In this document: positions 36,594-49,768 of the stretch, piece after piece
How the letters are laid out: every line of letters starts with the position of its first letter
Numbering within the stretch: the stretch's first letter is position 1
NCBI GenBank assembly: GCA_020205615.1
Contig: CM035173.1
Span: forward strand, 30,348,293-30,412,292
Length of the DNA stretch: 64,000 bases
Reading direction: 5' to 3'
Origin: Panax quinquefolius
Taxonomy: Eukaryota; Streptophyta; Magnoliopsida; Apiales; Araliaceae
Translations under genes and position numbers: made by a program
The notes under the pieces: generated by a model
Databases searched by the model: none
Told to the model about the DNA's origin: nothing
Seen by the model: the letters and a program-made list of their open reading frames with translations, nothing else

Positions 36594-39500
36594 GGGGGGG
36601 AGTTTAACTGAATTGAGTTTATTTTCACAAGCCAGTCAAATTTAATATCTATGCTCCTGCTTGAGGGGAAGCGTTTAGAAATTTATTAACAGGTATGTGA
36701 AGGCTGGTGATTCCAATTTCCATGGGTGACTGAACTGTCATATAGGGGAGTTTGCTGACAGCCATTAGAGAGCTGGTTGGCTGACCTTCTATAGGATCCC
36801 GACCGATCGACAGTGGACATACAACAAAAAGGGAAACCAGAAACAATTCATCAAACAGCTATAACAGTCCTAAGCCGAATGGTTAAATAACCTTAAAGAG
36901 CTTCCCACTTACAAAACAGGTAGACCAGTGCAATTTGACGGGAGCAAAACCTTTAACAAACATGGTATCCCTTCAGTTGATATAGCGCCTGGAAGAATGC
37001 ACCACAGGAAACAAAAAATGCTGCTCATAATGAAGCAGTAGTACTAGAGTAAAGTGTAAAATAACTGAATCCAAAGATTTTGTACTCTAACCAATTTGTG
37101 TGGCCGTTCCTAGGTGTAAAGAACGGGGCCTGTTTTCCAAAGCAACAGTGACGTTTCTAAATGTGACTTCATTGTCAAGACCATAAAGCTCTTTTACCTA
37201 AATTTTCACAACCGACTAAAAATGTAAAAGTTGAAAAGTTTCAACAGTAGGAAAAGCACACAAAAAAAATCAGATTAAATCAAAGGTGAACCTTAAATAA
37301 GAGCTCATTAACCGGGTTGCCTTCAAACCATTCAAAATTTTTGGCAATACATTCTCCCCACAATAGCCCACCTTCACCAAACTCTCCCCAACGACAAGTC
37401 CCTGCAAAGGAAGGCTCTAAAGTCTAATCAAGTCAAGGATCAACTACATGCTTTCTTCTTAAGGGAAGACTTTGAGACATCAATCAATAGCACAAAATAT
37501 GTTAGAAGTGATTTTCCTTCTTACAAAAAATTGTTGAATATAATGGAAAGCAACAAAGCTAATAAGGTTACAAGAATATAAATACAGGGGGGGGGATAGG
37601 AACTATCAATTTTTTCTAGCCGTTAAGTCACTCAAAGCTCAAAGAATTTGATAAAAATTGGTGATGTTACGATTACTTGTGAGAAAGAAGCTTTTATAAA
37701 GACTGAACTTATAAAAGAAGTCAGGTATTGAAATTAGGTGTGCAAAAATTAAACTTTTGATCTCTCTGAAGAAGATGAAACTATTAAATCTTTGTCAGAC
37801 TACTTTCGTTCTCTTTTACTAATGCTATTACGACTTCAAGATAGTGTTTAAATTACTATCGAATGCTTAGTTGGACTCAACATATAATTCACTCTCATCA
37901 AACCTTCTAGAGCTTACTAGAATATTGTCCTTTTTATTTGTCTAGAAGGAATAATCGGAAGAGATTGATTCAGATATAGAAGGTACCAAATCAGAAAAAG
38001 ACCAACTTAAAAATATTTAAAATAAACGTTGAAACATCAAATTGCATGTCATCAATAATACTGAAAGTCTAAAACTCAATCAGAGGGAATTATATAGGAC
38101 GGATCATCTAGGCATCTAACTATAACATGAAACATTTCGTAGGAGAAAGTGTAAATTTACAGATTAATATGGAAAACTATTTGACTAAAGAAAATTGACT
38201 GGCATCAGTGCCACACGTGCCTAGCCATAACTTTCTTACTACATTTTTATTTCTATAACTTATGGCCCCTAAACAGGTGGTAGTTTAACATTAACTAACA
38301 AAATAAGGAGAAAGGGGGTTAAATTTTTTATACAAATCTCTTTGGAAAAAAAATCAGTAAATAAAAGACAACATCCTTTCATATCTAGTTTCCAATCCAT
38401 TTTTAGCTCCACCCAGCAATGAGACTGAAAGAGGTAGTAACATTAAGGCAGAAGGGATTTGAACGTGTAAAATTGACAAGACAGATTTAAAAATATACAA
38501 GTAGATAGCATGTAGAAGGATGCATCACATTAACAAGAACAAAGCTATGACGCTAAATGAAACTACTTCGTTGTCTAACATTGTCCTCAAATGATAGCAT
38601 CAGCCCCAAGTCACAACACACAATTTATGAACCCTCAAAATACAAGAATACAAAATCTTGAAACCTGAGGAATTTTGTTTCAACGATCTATGCAGAAACA
38701 AATGATGGTACCGACAAGTACGAAGTTTGGTAACTAAAGCTTCTTCAGTAAGGCTATCCTCTGCAGAATATGTTTTCATAGTCTCCAGTACTGAAATTAA
38801 GCAATATCCCTTTGCAGAGCGAGACACACCTACATATACAAAACAACACAACTAAACAAATAAATTTTTGTTCCAAAAAAGAACAAATATAGGTTGATGA
38901 ACTTTGTTGACAAACATAATTTTGAATAGCTCAGCCTCAAACAGAACCATTTAACATAGATGTATTTTTATCATACCAACTACTGGCATTGGCTCTGGGA
39001 AATCAATGTCATGATCATCTTCAACAAGTCCAAAGACATAAGGATTGCCCGGATGTGCATGCCTAAACACATAAAACAAGTTAGAGAAAGATATGCATAA
39101 ATAATTAAAAAGAAGGAAAACTTCGTCATCAAAACAAATAAAAAAAATTATAACACACTTGAATTAAACACACCCTCCCCCAACATTTTTTTTTTTTGCT
39201 ATATTAGACTGAAATTTAAACACACTCACACACCTTACCCTGCCATGCAAAGGCTCAATCCGTCAACCTTTTACCATGAGTTGAGCCGTACCACTCGGGC
39301 CAAAGGCCTTCGGTAATAGCTCACCCAACATTATTAAGACAAAACTTTAGATTTACACAATTCAACACAATATCCCATTGTAGTGTCAACGACAACTTAA
39401 TTATCATGAAGTATACTAGGAAAAGTTACAGTCAATTGTACGTTGAAGGTCGACAGAATGTGCTACTGAGCTCAATTATCACCTGGTAAAGTTGCTGAAC

Positions 39501-42500
39501 TTTGATTGAACAATTTGGTGGTACAAATTTTTACATTTTCTACGTACCTTAACTACATGCTACAACCTACCATTTCAAAATTTCAACTACATACACCACT
39601 GCCTCCCTTATTCCCTTCAATAGTTCAGACACCAAGTCTGGCATTGCAGTTTGGGACACTTAACAAGAGGAAGTGTTGAATTTAAAATAGATAACCCCAA
39701 GAGATTTGTTCAATGGCATTTAAAAAGAAGCAGCAGAAGAACCCTTCAAAATACATAATAACCAAGTCCCAATAACTCCTAGATTGAATTATGTTGTGCA
39801 ATTCAAAAGAGAAATAACTACAGATAAAGAGATACACCTACAATCTCTTATTACCATAAATAGAGTCTATAGCGAGAGACACACACCTTCATATCAGTAA
39901 CCTAAGATTTTCTCAATAATATGAACATATAGATATCCATATATAAGACTAGTTATATATACACACAATGACATACACCAAAACTTATGTCTTTCCCAAC
40001 AATTAATTAAAGCTAACTACATTACAAAATATGTACAAAGGTAACCTAGCAATTCAAAAGTTATGTATGTTTCCTTTCTTTAGAACTGAAGAACTAGCTT
40101 TTATAGCTAATATTCTTTAGCAGGAGGTCCACTATAGAACAGATCGTGATAGCAACCTACTAGAAAACCAGAAAGAAAAAGTCATGCAAAAAAGTTGAGC
40201 AAAGTATAACAAACGTATAATTAGCATGTGATTACCCAGATATAAAACGCCTTTTCCGAGAACGAGCTTGAGTTGGACCCTGCACTTCCTCCACTATGCA
40301 CTATAAAACACATTTTTTTCAGAAGTCTAGCGACAGCATCACTAAGCACCCTACTTAGCCAAAGGCAAACCATATTTATATATCTGTTGTTCAAACGAAG
40401 AAACATAACATTTTGAAATATGTAAGGAACACCATGCATGACCTTCCAGAATTTCTTGCAATAGCTATTAAAACACTTGAAAAATACGCCTGATTTAGTC
40501 TTGAGGAGCTATGTTGTTTATCTAATGACCTTGAAGTAGTGAGGGCCAAACGTAAGAATGTTTAGACTTTATAGGAGGTTGCTTCAAGAAAGATACCAGC
40601 CAGAGATGAAAGGCTAGATGTATGTGAAGCAAGGAAGGGGAATGGGGTTTGTAATTTAAAGATGTTTTAAGGTGGAAAGTGTTAGAAGAAGTAAGAATTT
40701 GTTGAGGAGGTATATAGTGAGTCAGGAGAAATACATAGGTCTCCTTCCCAGATTGAGGAGGTTATTTCTGATTCTTATAGGTGGCTGTATGAGGAGTACT
40801 GTAGTAGGAAGTGCATAGACCTTTCAGGAGTCAATAAACCAACAATAGAACATAAAGTGATTTGAGAATTCCCGGGAACACAGCATTTTTGTTTGAGTTT
40901 AATATTTTTACATGGATAACATCAAGCATGCATGAGTTCGAAGATAAAACAAGCATTCATCAAAGTGTAATACATTAGTGATAGATTATATTACCAGTAC
41001 AATAAAACATTGTACTTACAACAGAATATCCGTTTCGTGTCAAATCATCCAAAGTCTGTCGTAAATTCTGTGAGAAGAGTATTGAAGCAAAGAAACACAG
41101 TAAAACATTAGCAGTCAAGGAGAAACTTCAAGAAACAATCTTTATAATTTTAAACAAGAGTATGAATTTACAATAGCAGAGAGCGAAAATGTAGTAATGG
41201 TTGTAAGCAACAATCTCTAAAGCTTATGAAATTAGAGATTTGGCCTAACAGAATATATCATTCTATAGCAGTCCATGCTAACCCTAGCTGAAACCAAACA
41301 AAGGTACATCAAATTACACAATCGATATGCAAGTGTACTAACATTATAGGAGACATAAATGCAAGTAATAAGATTTGAACCAAGACCTAGCGTGAGCAAA
41401 GCTCTGATACCTTTGTCAAGGTATCAATTACTCTTAAGAGTTTTAAACTCTTAGCAAAAGGCCAACGATGTACATCATATTTTACAACTTAAAAGAATCT
41501 CATGTAAGCTTTAATTGTTAAAGAATGGGTCAACAGTGTACATTATGCACTATCAGAGGACTAAAACTGGAACAAAGCAATTATTTCGGATAATTTCAGA
41601 CAGATTCTTGAAAACAAAACAAAAACAATTCAAGTGACTGATCTCTCAGATTTTTCGCATAATACATCTTACATCATAACATCTACAACACAAAGAAGCC
41701 AACTCAAAGACATTGGGAAGCAATCCAGTACCATGGCAGGACATCCAGCTCTTGGAATACTGTTTGAGCGTAAACCGCCAAAAGGATTCAAACCGGCGTA
41801 TTCCACAAGAATACAAGCATCAATGCCAATGGCTTCATAAAATTCCCCCACCTAGATAAATGAAAATGCACCTATGCTTGATCAACCATGAAAAAAAATA
41901 TAATGAAATTAAAAGATACCCCAAATATAAGAGGCATAGAAAAAGATGAGATGCATAGTAGCTACCCTAACATACCCTGCAGAGTAAAATTTCACGTGGA
42001 AATCTTGACTTGAACTGTAACATCTCCCAATTAAGTGTTCCCTCTTTAAGACTACATAAAAAAAACCATCACCAAAATATTTTCTTTAACCTTTGCAAAA
42101 TTTAAAAAAAAAAAAAATCACCTTCCATTTTTCAAGTTGACATCCACTCCCAGCAAATTAGAATAGACAAGTCTCGTAATCAGTTGGATAGAAGAAGGCT
42201 TCCTACACATCTGCATTCTCTGAAATTGAAAAAATGACATTAAAAATATTTATAAACAAATCACATCAAATTGTATTGTCCAGTGGAAAAAGCAGGTCAT
42301 AATGCAGGTTATACAGCAAAGGCGACAAATCCAGTGATATAACACACCTCCTTCCACCACATAATGTTACATTTTTCCTCTAGGGAACTTCCTACATTGA
42401 GTTTTTTTGTTGCTTTTGTGGTGCCCTTCAAAAGCTTCCGTTCTTTGATGGAACGAATCCAAATGCATTGCGCAATACTGTTAGAATATTTAAAAGAATG

Positions 42501-43404
42501 AATATTGAAATTGAACATTTGCTGTTAAGTGTACTAATACAATACAAATGACTGAATAAAAGTAAGTTTAACACAATAAAACTCAACAAATTTGCTATCA
42601 AAAGTGAACCATCTGTCTGTTCATGCTAGAATGTAAGAAGGATGAATAGAATAATCTATCTTTAATTCTTTGTTCTAGATATAAACGCCCAACTTTCCAA
42701 ACAACCCATATAGAATGTTTATGGCGAACCATACACTTTATTCCTTCTCTTACACACTATTGGATAAATTCTTAAACTACAATACTAAGTATATAAGAAA
42801 TAGCTGGTTTAAAACTATAAAAGAAAGTAAAACATGCACATGATGGTATGTGAAAGACAAATCAAACACGGGTTTTGTTGGCTCAACTGCTTTGATTCAT
42901 TTACTTGTTTCCAAATAACTGGAGTAAGAATAAATGTAAAGACAAATCACCCTTACACGTAATGGAAAGCAGTTCAACTGCAACAAAGGGTCAAATACAG
43001 TTGTATAATTCAATTTACAAAAGACCCTTAAGCCTTAATAAACTAAATTATTTGCTTTAAATATAAAAACCCAACTTTCCAAACAGTTCATATAGAATGT
43101 TTATGGTGAACCATTAACTTTATTCATTCTCACGCACAATATTGGCTAAATTCTTATATTATAAGTATTTTGAAAACAACTGGTGTAAAACAACACAATA
43201 AGGAAAAAACATGCACAATTTGCCAAATACATTAATATTATATACACACACATATTTATATCTATAGAGAGAGAGAGAGAGATTTTACAGTGAGGGTCTA
43301 GAAGAGGTGACTGAACGGCTGTGAAGTGGGCGACGAAGCAGATGAGCTACAGTGCGCCATCGAGGTACCGAAACGACGACGGATTTAGCGGTAACCCAGT
43401 ACAT
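23594..43404 (-). CDS. MSH1: MSH1, organelle-targeted MutS homologue with GIY-YIG domain, 22 exons; frame broken in exon 21
   Basis: Exons 5' to 3' (minus strand): 43289-43404, 42348-42477, 42122-42219, 41976-42051, 41732-41851, 41020-41067, 40236-40300, 38977-39062, 38665-38829, 37292-37401, 37092-37197, 36913-36988, 35365-35423, 34114-34181, 32530-32706, 31022-31228, 28906-29162, 28670-28813, 27732-27780, 26221-26520, 24626-25335, 23594-23824. All splice phases agree. The N-terminus (MYWVTAKSVVVSVPRWRTV) is a basic dual plastid/mitochondrion targeting signal. MutS domain I contains VGEFYEAIGIDACILVEYAG; the ATPase has Walker A GPNGGGKS (about 762) and Walker B LVLVDE (about 841); the GIY-YIG domain starts at SSVYVLLRPDKRLYVGE in exon 21 and ends in exon 22. 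MSH1 suppresses recombination between repeats in organelle DNA. Exon 21 is 710 bp between two phase-0 junctions, one base short, giving an early stop at 24820-24822 (about 990 aa instead of about 1132). Confidence 0.95.
23898..24380. mobile_element. hAT-type MITE (483 bp) in the last intron of MSH1
   Basis: Terminal inverted repeats TAGGGATGGCAAT and ATTGTCATCCCTA (one mismatch), flanked by a perfect 8-bp duplication AATGAAGT at 23890-23897 and 24381-24388. Eight-base duplications are diagnostic of the hAT superfamily. The inside is rich in CCGGTT/AACCG motifs near the right end and has no coding frame, so it is non-autonomous. Confidence 0.92.
32771..33075. repeat. Tandem duplication (about 153 bp unit) in MSH1 intron 14
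   Basis: The segment beginning GAAATATGAACAGAAATGAA and ending near GGTGACTGATA occurs twice back to back. The copies differ most in a T-rich tract replaced by a G run (33011-33020) in the second copy. Confidence 0.85.
35893..36005 (+). repeat. Possible tRNA-derived SINE fragment in MSH1 intron 12
   Basis: It starts CAAAGCTCTATCTCAGTTGGC, close to a tRNA A box, and has GGTCCTAGGTTCGAGCAT near the end, close to a B box. A partial duplication of 'aggaggtcctaggttc' lies inside. A (GGGA)n run follows at about 36015-36045. Confidence 0.4.
36567..36855 (-). repeat. Possible retroposed fragment with A tail in MSH1 intron 12
   Basis: On the minus strand a 65-codon open stretch (36846-36649) is followed by a short tail and then a C run and an A run of about 34 bases (36567-36600 on plus as T/G). 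This arrangement is typical of retroposed cDNA or LINE 3' ends. The peptide was not recognised. Confidence 0.3.
42689..43190. repeat. Imperfect direct duplication in MSH1 intron 1
   Basis: Segments 42689-42810 and 43070-43190 share CCCAACTTTCCAAACA, ATATAGAATGTTTATGG, GAACCAT, TTATTC-TTCTC and a TAAATTCTTA block in the same order. Confidence 0.75.
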
Positions 43405-44388
43405 GTTATGGTACTATTGTGAATGGAATTGAAGAATGGAAATTGAGTTGAATAGTTAGGGCTTTTGGGGAAGCTACAGAGTGTCAGTAAAGGTTCTACC
43501 TTCCCGCCAGAAAACTATCACCACCTTTAATCCTTTATACTCTCATTCAGTATCCTCCTCACTCTGTCTTAAGGACCGCCTCAGTAGCATTTATGAGGTA
43601 ATGAAATTATTTATTAATTTGATCTATGTAAATATTAATAGAAAATATTGAGAAATGAGAACGGTACGAGCTCTTCATATACTTAAAAAGAGTTTGTTCG
43701 TCTACCTTCGTTTAGAACTTTTCAAAAAACTTTCACATTAAAATATAAATTTAAATAAAAATATAAAATTAAAAATTATTTAATTGATTTATAAAATTTA
43801 TCAAATATTTATAAAATAAGATTTGATTGAGATTGCGATTTGAAATCGAATCTCATCGAATCAAAAGCTTAACTTTTTTAATAAATATGGTTTAATAATA
43901 AAAAATTATAATTTGAGAAAAAGTTCAAATAATTTATCGAATTTTAAAATTTATATATATTTAAATTTAAATTATTTATATTTCGAACCGAAAAACTTTA
44001 ATCTAACAAATTTGCTCAATTTATCGCCTTAATTAAACATAGTTGAGAGTATTATTCCTTTAATTAAAATTCCTTTAAGACTTATGAAAAGACCAAATAA
44101 CAAATAATATAGTTAAAAATTAAAGGATAAATTCAATAACAAGTAAAAAAAATTATCTTGTTTTTTGAAAACATCGAATAGATCTATCATATATATTATA
44201 ATATTATAGGATGGACTTATAGAATAAAATCTGTATCTAATTTAAAAAATAATCTTATTTAACTAGTTAATGCAATATCTTAACCAATGGATCACTGGTA
44301 ATTTTGCAAAATTGCCTTCCATTAAACTGACATTTTATCTCCACTCCACTTCGCATACTGAACCACACACCCTACACAGAATTCGTTA
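43405..44388. promoter_or_regulatory. 984-bp head-to-head intergenic region between MSH1 and the IPMI large subunit gene
   Basis: The two genes are transcribed away from each other with their start codons 984 bp apart, so both promoters and leaders must lie here. The middle (about 43610-44270) is AT-rich. No clear TATA box was found near either start, which is common for housekeeping organelle-protein genes. Confidence 0.6.
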
Positions 44389-47300
44389 ATGGCTTCCCCT
44401 GCTATTGCTTCAAGCTTCACGCCTTTCATTAACCAGGTATCATTTTCCATGCATTTCTCCACCACATCATTTTACCCGTTTGTTTATTTATTTCTCAGAA
44501 AAATCTCGCTAACAATTCTCTAAATTTCTTTTTGCATACCAGAAAGATTTGGGTCTTTATTCTTTCTCGGGAAAATCCTCATTTTACCTTCCGAAATGGA
44601 AGAAGTATTTTTCCCGGGAAGTTGTTTCCGTTATGGCACCTCAGCAATCCGAACGCAAGCCATCCACCACTGGATCAGTTGGGTTTTGTTATTTTGCTAT
44701 TAAATTGATGGTTTTACGATTTGGGCTTGAGAAATTGGGGTAATTTATTTGTGAGGTTTTTGATTTGTTTTGTTTAGGTCAAGACTGGAATGACGATGAC
44801 TGAAAAGATATTGGCCAGGGCTTCTGAGAAACCCCAATTGAGCCCCGGTGAAAATGTTTGGGTTAATGTTGATATCTTGATGACTCATGACGTTTGCGGG
44901 CCCGGTTCTATAGGAATTTTCAAGAGAGAGTTTGGCCAGAATGCCAAGGTATAGGGACTTCTATTGCTCAATAATTTGGAGCAGGCATTTAATTAATTTA
45001 TTTTTTATTTCATCAATGATACAATTCAGAATAACCAAAGTTTTTTCCTCCCCCTCCCTCCCTCCCTCCCTCCCTCCCTTTCCTTCTTTAAACTCTATTA
45101 TATATACTATCACATAGGAAGAGATTATTTTATCTATGGTGTTTGAACATCTATGTTATGTTCTGGTTTATCAGGAAGTATATATAGTCACCTAGTTAAG
45201 ACTGTCAGGTCTCCTAACATGTTGTTTAAAAATCTTACACCTAAAAAATGCTAGAAAAAAGCTAGCTTTTCCAACTTTAATTTTAGCAAAGGTTGTCAGT
45301 CTAGCTGGATTTGTCTGCTTTAAAGATATCCTCTTTCTGTCTCTCATTGGCACTTAGCAGTTATCTCTTGGAGCTTAACTGATCAATTGATTTTTTAGAG
45401 GATGCCTAGTGGTTAGGTGCTCTTGTGAGGTTGCTTGTAATATCAAATATGCATTTGTAGATAACTTTTACTGAGATTATCTTGTATATTTTGGCAGGTG
45501 AAGTGGATTTGGTATTCAATTAGTTAAAGTTTTTTCATGATATTTCCCCAAATAGCTTCTGGATAAACTATATTATTCATATATATTATTCCATCATTAT
45601 CGAACCAACTAATAGATGGTTAGTGCATATTCTAACTAAGTCTAGGATTTGTACAGCATTCATGCAAAATGAGGCCAAAGACTTGCACCGGGGTGGCGTG
45701 GCGTGGGGTGGGGTGGGGTGGGGTGGGGTGGGGTGGGGTGGGGTGGGGTGGGGGGGAATTAAGAGTCACAATCACTTTTGTCCTAATTGCATTAAGTTAC
45801 TGTTATTCTGCAAATGGCCAATTCATTTAACATAGGAGGTGTGAAATTTCAATCAACAAATCAATAACTAACTAATGTTATGCAGGTATAATTCAGCAAT
45901 ATTCCAAATCAAGTGTATCTGGAAATGGTGCTGATATGCGGTTTTGGATGATTGTTCCCCTTATATTTGATGTTTCTGAAACTTAAATAACTGGATGGCC
46001 CTCATCACATAACTTCATTCACTTGTTTGGACTGCAGTGTTAAGTGATATTTAGAGTTAAGTCGAGAAGAGAGAATGGAACTCATCACTTTACAAGTTCT
46101 CATGAAGTTTGTCTTTGATTCGAATTATAACTTAGTTTAAATATTTTTACACTGTACTGTATGATAAAATTGAGTTCTTCTGCTTCAGTTATGTCAAGCA
46201 ACTGGTTTTCCTTTGACTGAGTTATAGCCTGCATAATTCAGTGATTAAGATCAAGTCTTTGGCTTAAATCTTTGATGTAGAATTATATCTCACTTCTAAT
46301 ATATATATGTGGATGCTCATATCTTTCAACATTGCAGGTCTGGGACCGTGAAAAGCTTGTTATTATACCTGATCACTACATATTCACAACTGATGAGCGA
46401 GCAAATCGAAATGTGGATATTTTGAGGGATTTCTGCGCTGAGCAGAATATTAAGTATTTCTATGATATTAAAGATCTTGGGAATTTCAAGGTACTATTCA
46501 ATTTTGTTGCGATGCCAACCTCTTAATGTATTTTGCTAAATCTCTCCCAATACTTTCCAAGTTTCCATAACCTGGACATTGGATATTAAAGTTCACTTGT
46601 GTTTTTCACAGGCTAACCCAGATTATAAAGGTGTATGCCATGTTGCTCTTGCTCAAGAAGGTCATTGCAGACCTGGGGAGGTGTGTTTTTTGAATCATTT
46701 ATTTTTTTTAAAAAGGCATCACATGTTTTTATTTGGAGATAATTGCTTTAATCTTGCTATGTGCATTCAGGTCTTGCTAGGCACAGATTCTCACACATGT
46801 ACTGCAGGAGCATTCGGCCAGTTTGCGACAGGTATTGGCAATACTGATGCTGGTTTTGTACTGGGCACAGGAAAGCTTTTGCTCAAGGTTTGTAAATACT
46901 CATTTTGATTTCTGGCATTTAATTATTGAATTTACTCAATAAACCATGAGTGAATTTATGTGGATTATAACTCATTGGGTATTCCTTTCTATCTTACTAT
47001 GAGTTTTGGTGTGAATAATGTTAGTATATGATTATTATGTTTTTCACGATTCACACTCTATTTATATTATTTAGTCTGAAACAGTCATATTTGTATTTTG
47101 GCAACCTTGTTTTCAGATGAATATGCTTACAAATTTGATTGTGCCCTGCTTAAATCTTGACTTAAAATGTCCTCCAGTACTTCAATCTTGGTATTTCGTA
47201 AATAAAATAATTTTGAGCTGGATTATTGTGGTTATGCATGCTTCACATGGACACATGTTTGCTCTGATGCATCTTTTACCTTCTCATAAAATACTTTATA

Positions 47301-49717
47301 AATGCAAAATAACTACCTGGAAACTAAATGGAAAGTGTCTTGTGAGCATGGTTATGGTTTCTGAGAAGGCATGTGTAGAAAATTGAAAAGCTTCATTGAT
47401 CTTTTCTAGTTTTTTTTGTTTCTTTTACTTTTCTTGGTGTACATAATCTCCCTTTTTTCTTATATTTTGAATATCCACATTTGCATTGTTTTGATAGTTT
47501 GAATGTGTTACTGGGATGGATTTTTTACTCATCAATTCATCATGATATGTTTCTGAAAACAATTTATGGCAACTTATGGACTTTTTGGATGGAGAGAAAC
47601 ACGAGTGAGGGTCTTCCAAGGTTAATTGACGAGTTTTCGCTTGCTTTGGTATACCAAGATAATGAGGGGATGCTCTCTGTTGAAAATAGTATAGATCTCA
47701 GTTATTTTGTCTTCCTACCGGAGGACCTGTCCTCTTTTTCTTTGCAGCTCTCTGTATTTTACAAATACTTCTTGTATCTGAGAGAAGGTTTTTTGGTAAA
47801 CAACAAATGGTTACATGTTTAATAATTAGTGAGTTTCGAGTCAACACCATAAGCATGTGAAAGCTAGATATGTATTGTTTATCCTAATAGCTTAAGCTTT
47901 TGGAAGCATGATATCAAAGTTTGGTATTCATTGGTATTGGGTAAAATGTTATTCCTTTCCATTTCTAAATGTTTCAGTCAGATTATACTGTATTTGCTAG
48001 GTTTATTCAAGAGTATGCCTCTTCTACTTGCACTTTCTGTGTTCTGCAGTATCTCTCCTGGCAGTGACATTACTTACATACGCACTTCTTTTCTTTTTTG
48101 CATCAGTTGTGTATGATTTCCTTGCATCTTGAAAGTGCAGGTGCCTCCAACTTTGAGATTTGTAATGGATGGTGAAATGCCTGACTATTTGCTTGCAAAG
48201 GATTTGATCTTACAAGTATGTTTAACTAGTTCCTTTGACATATATTTTTGTTGAATTGAAATGCTTCCTTATTTGTAAAACATGATAAGCTTAAATATAT
48301 CACATGGTGTATTCTTGCTTTGATGGACTGGTGAAGCCTTCAATATTTTATAATATTCATCCTGTAGTTGTTATATTGTTATACTCCGTAATTTAGTGTA
48401 TTGATGGCTAAAGCATTTAATGGTTCCCTCGTTGTAGATTATTGGTGAAATATCTGTCTCTGGAGCAACATATAAGTCAATGGAGTTTGTTGGCTCTACT
48501 GTGGATAGTTTAACTGTAAGTTTGTGAACGTACACTTTCAGTGCGAGTCTGAAGTTACTCAGCATGTATGTCTGAATAACTTTTAATCTTTTTGGCTCGT
48601 GAGTCAATTTCTTTTATACGTTTAATAGATGGAAGAGAGGATGACATTATGCAACATGGTTGTTGAAGCTGGTGGAAAAAATGGTGTTGTCCCAGCTGAT
48701 GCTACAACCTATAAGTACCTTGAGGTTAGTGTGGCTAGTGATTGTATCCGTTTGAACAATCTCCCTCCTTATTATGAAAGTATACTATTTGCATATGAAA
48801 TTTGCTAGAGTGATTTTTGAGGAACACTTAGTATTTAGTGTTTATAAGTTCATTTTTCAACTACTTTGCACACCTAATAGTTATTCTCTTAAATTTGTAC
48901 AGGACAAAACATCTCTGCCCTATGAACCAGTTTATAGTGATGAGCAAGCAAGGTATGGCTGGAGTTTTTTTTTCAAGTCGAGACCCTTCTTTCTGGTGCT
49001 AGAGTTTTCTACTCTTGCTTTCTGCAAGTAACCTAATCATATTATAATATAATGTCTAGGGAATTCCTTAGAAAATACTTCTTCTTTTTTCTCTCGCATA
49101 TGACTACAAAAATTCTCAAACTGGACTCATGTTGTTGTTGACATCAACAGGGATTACGAAGTTTATTACTTTACTTTAGCCTATTAGAGGTTTTATAAAC
49201 GAATTTTTCCATGAAGCAGAGTCAATATCTGTCATATGCTAATAGGTTGGCCTCTTATATGTCAATATAAGTAAATAAAAATTATTGCATTTCTTGGAGT
49301 TAAACATGTAATGTATTCAGCTATGTAGTTGTTATAGTTAGACATTAAGAGTTTTCTCATATGTTCTTTATGTCCTACTATTGCTTCAATGGCTTTGTTT
49401 GTTCAACTTGTTTCTTCATATACGTTGTTGTTATTGCCCCTTAATTCATATGAGGTTGATGATTAGATAGTATATTGTGTTTACATGCTCTATGGAGGAT
49501 TTTGAACATAAATGAATGTTGCTGAAAAGTGTACTCTTGATGTTGAGTTATTTACAATTTATAGATATTTGTATATGTACGTTGATTTATAGGATGTACT
49601 TGTGTGTGTGTGTGTGTGTGAGATTAAATAGATATTTCGAGTGTATTACTCTGAGCCTAATATCTGTTCCACATGTACTAATACCCTTGAAAAAGATCTG
49701 CTTAATGAAATGAACTG

Positions 49718-49768
<51 letters not shown>

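Noticed and set aside
40236..40293. Shorter version of MSH1 exon 7 using the acceptor seven bases downstream
   Set aside because: It breaks phase with exon 6, while the acceptor giving an exon end at 40300 keeps phase and the conserved Cys-Ile-Val-Glu-Glu-Val run.
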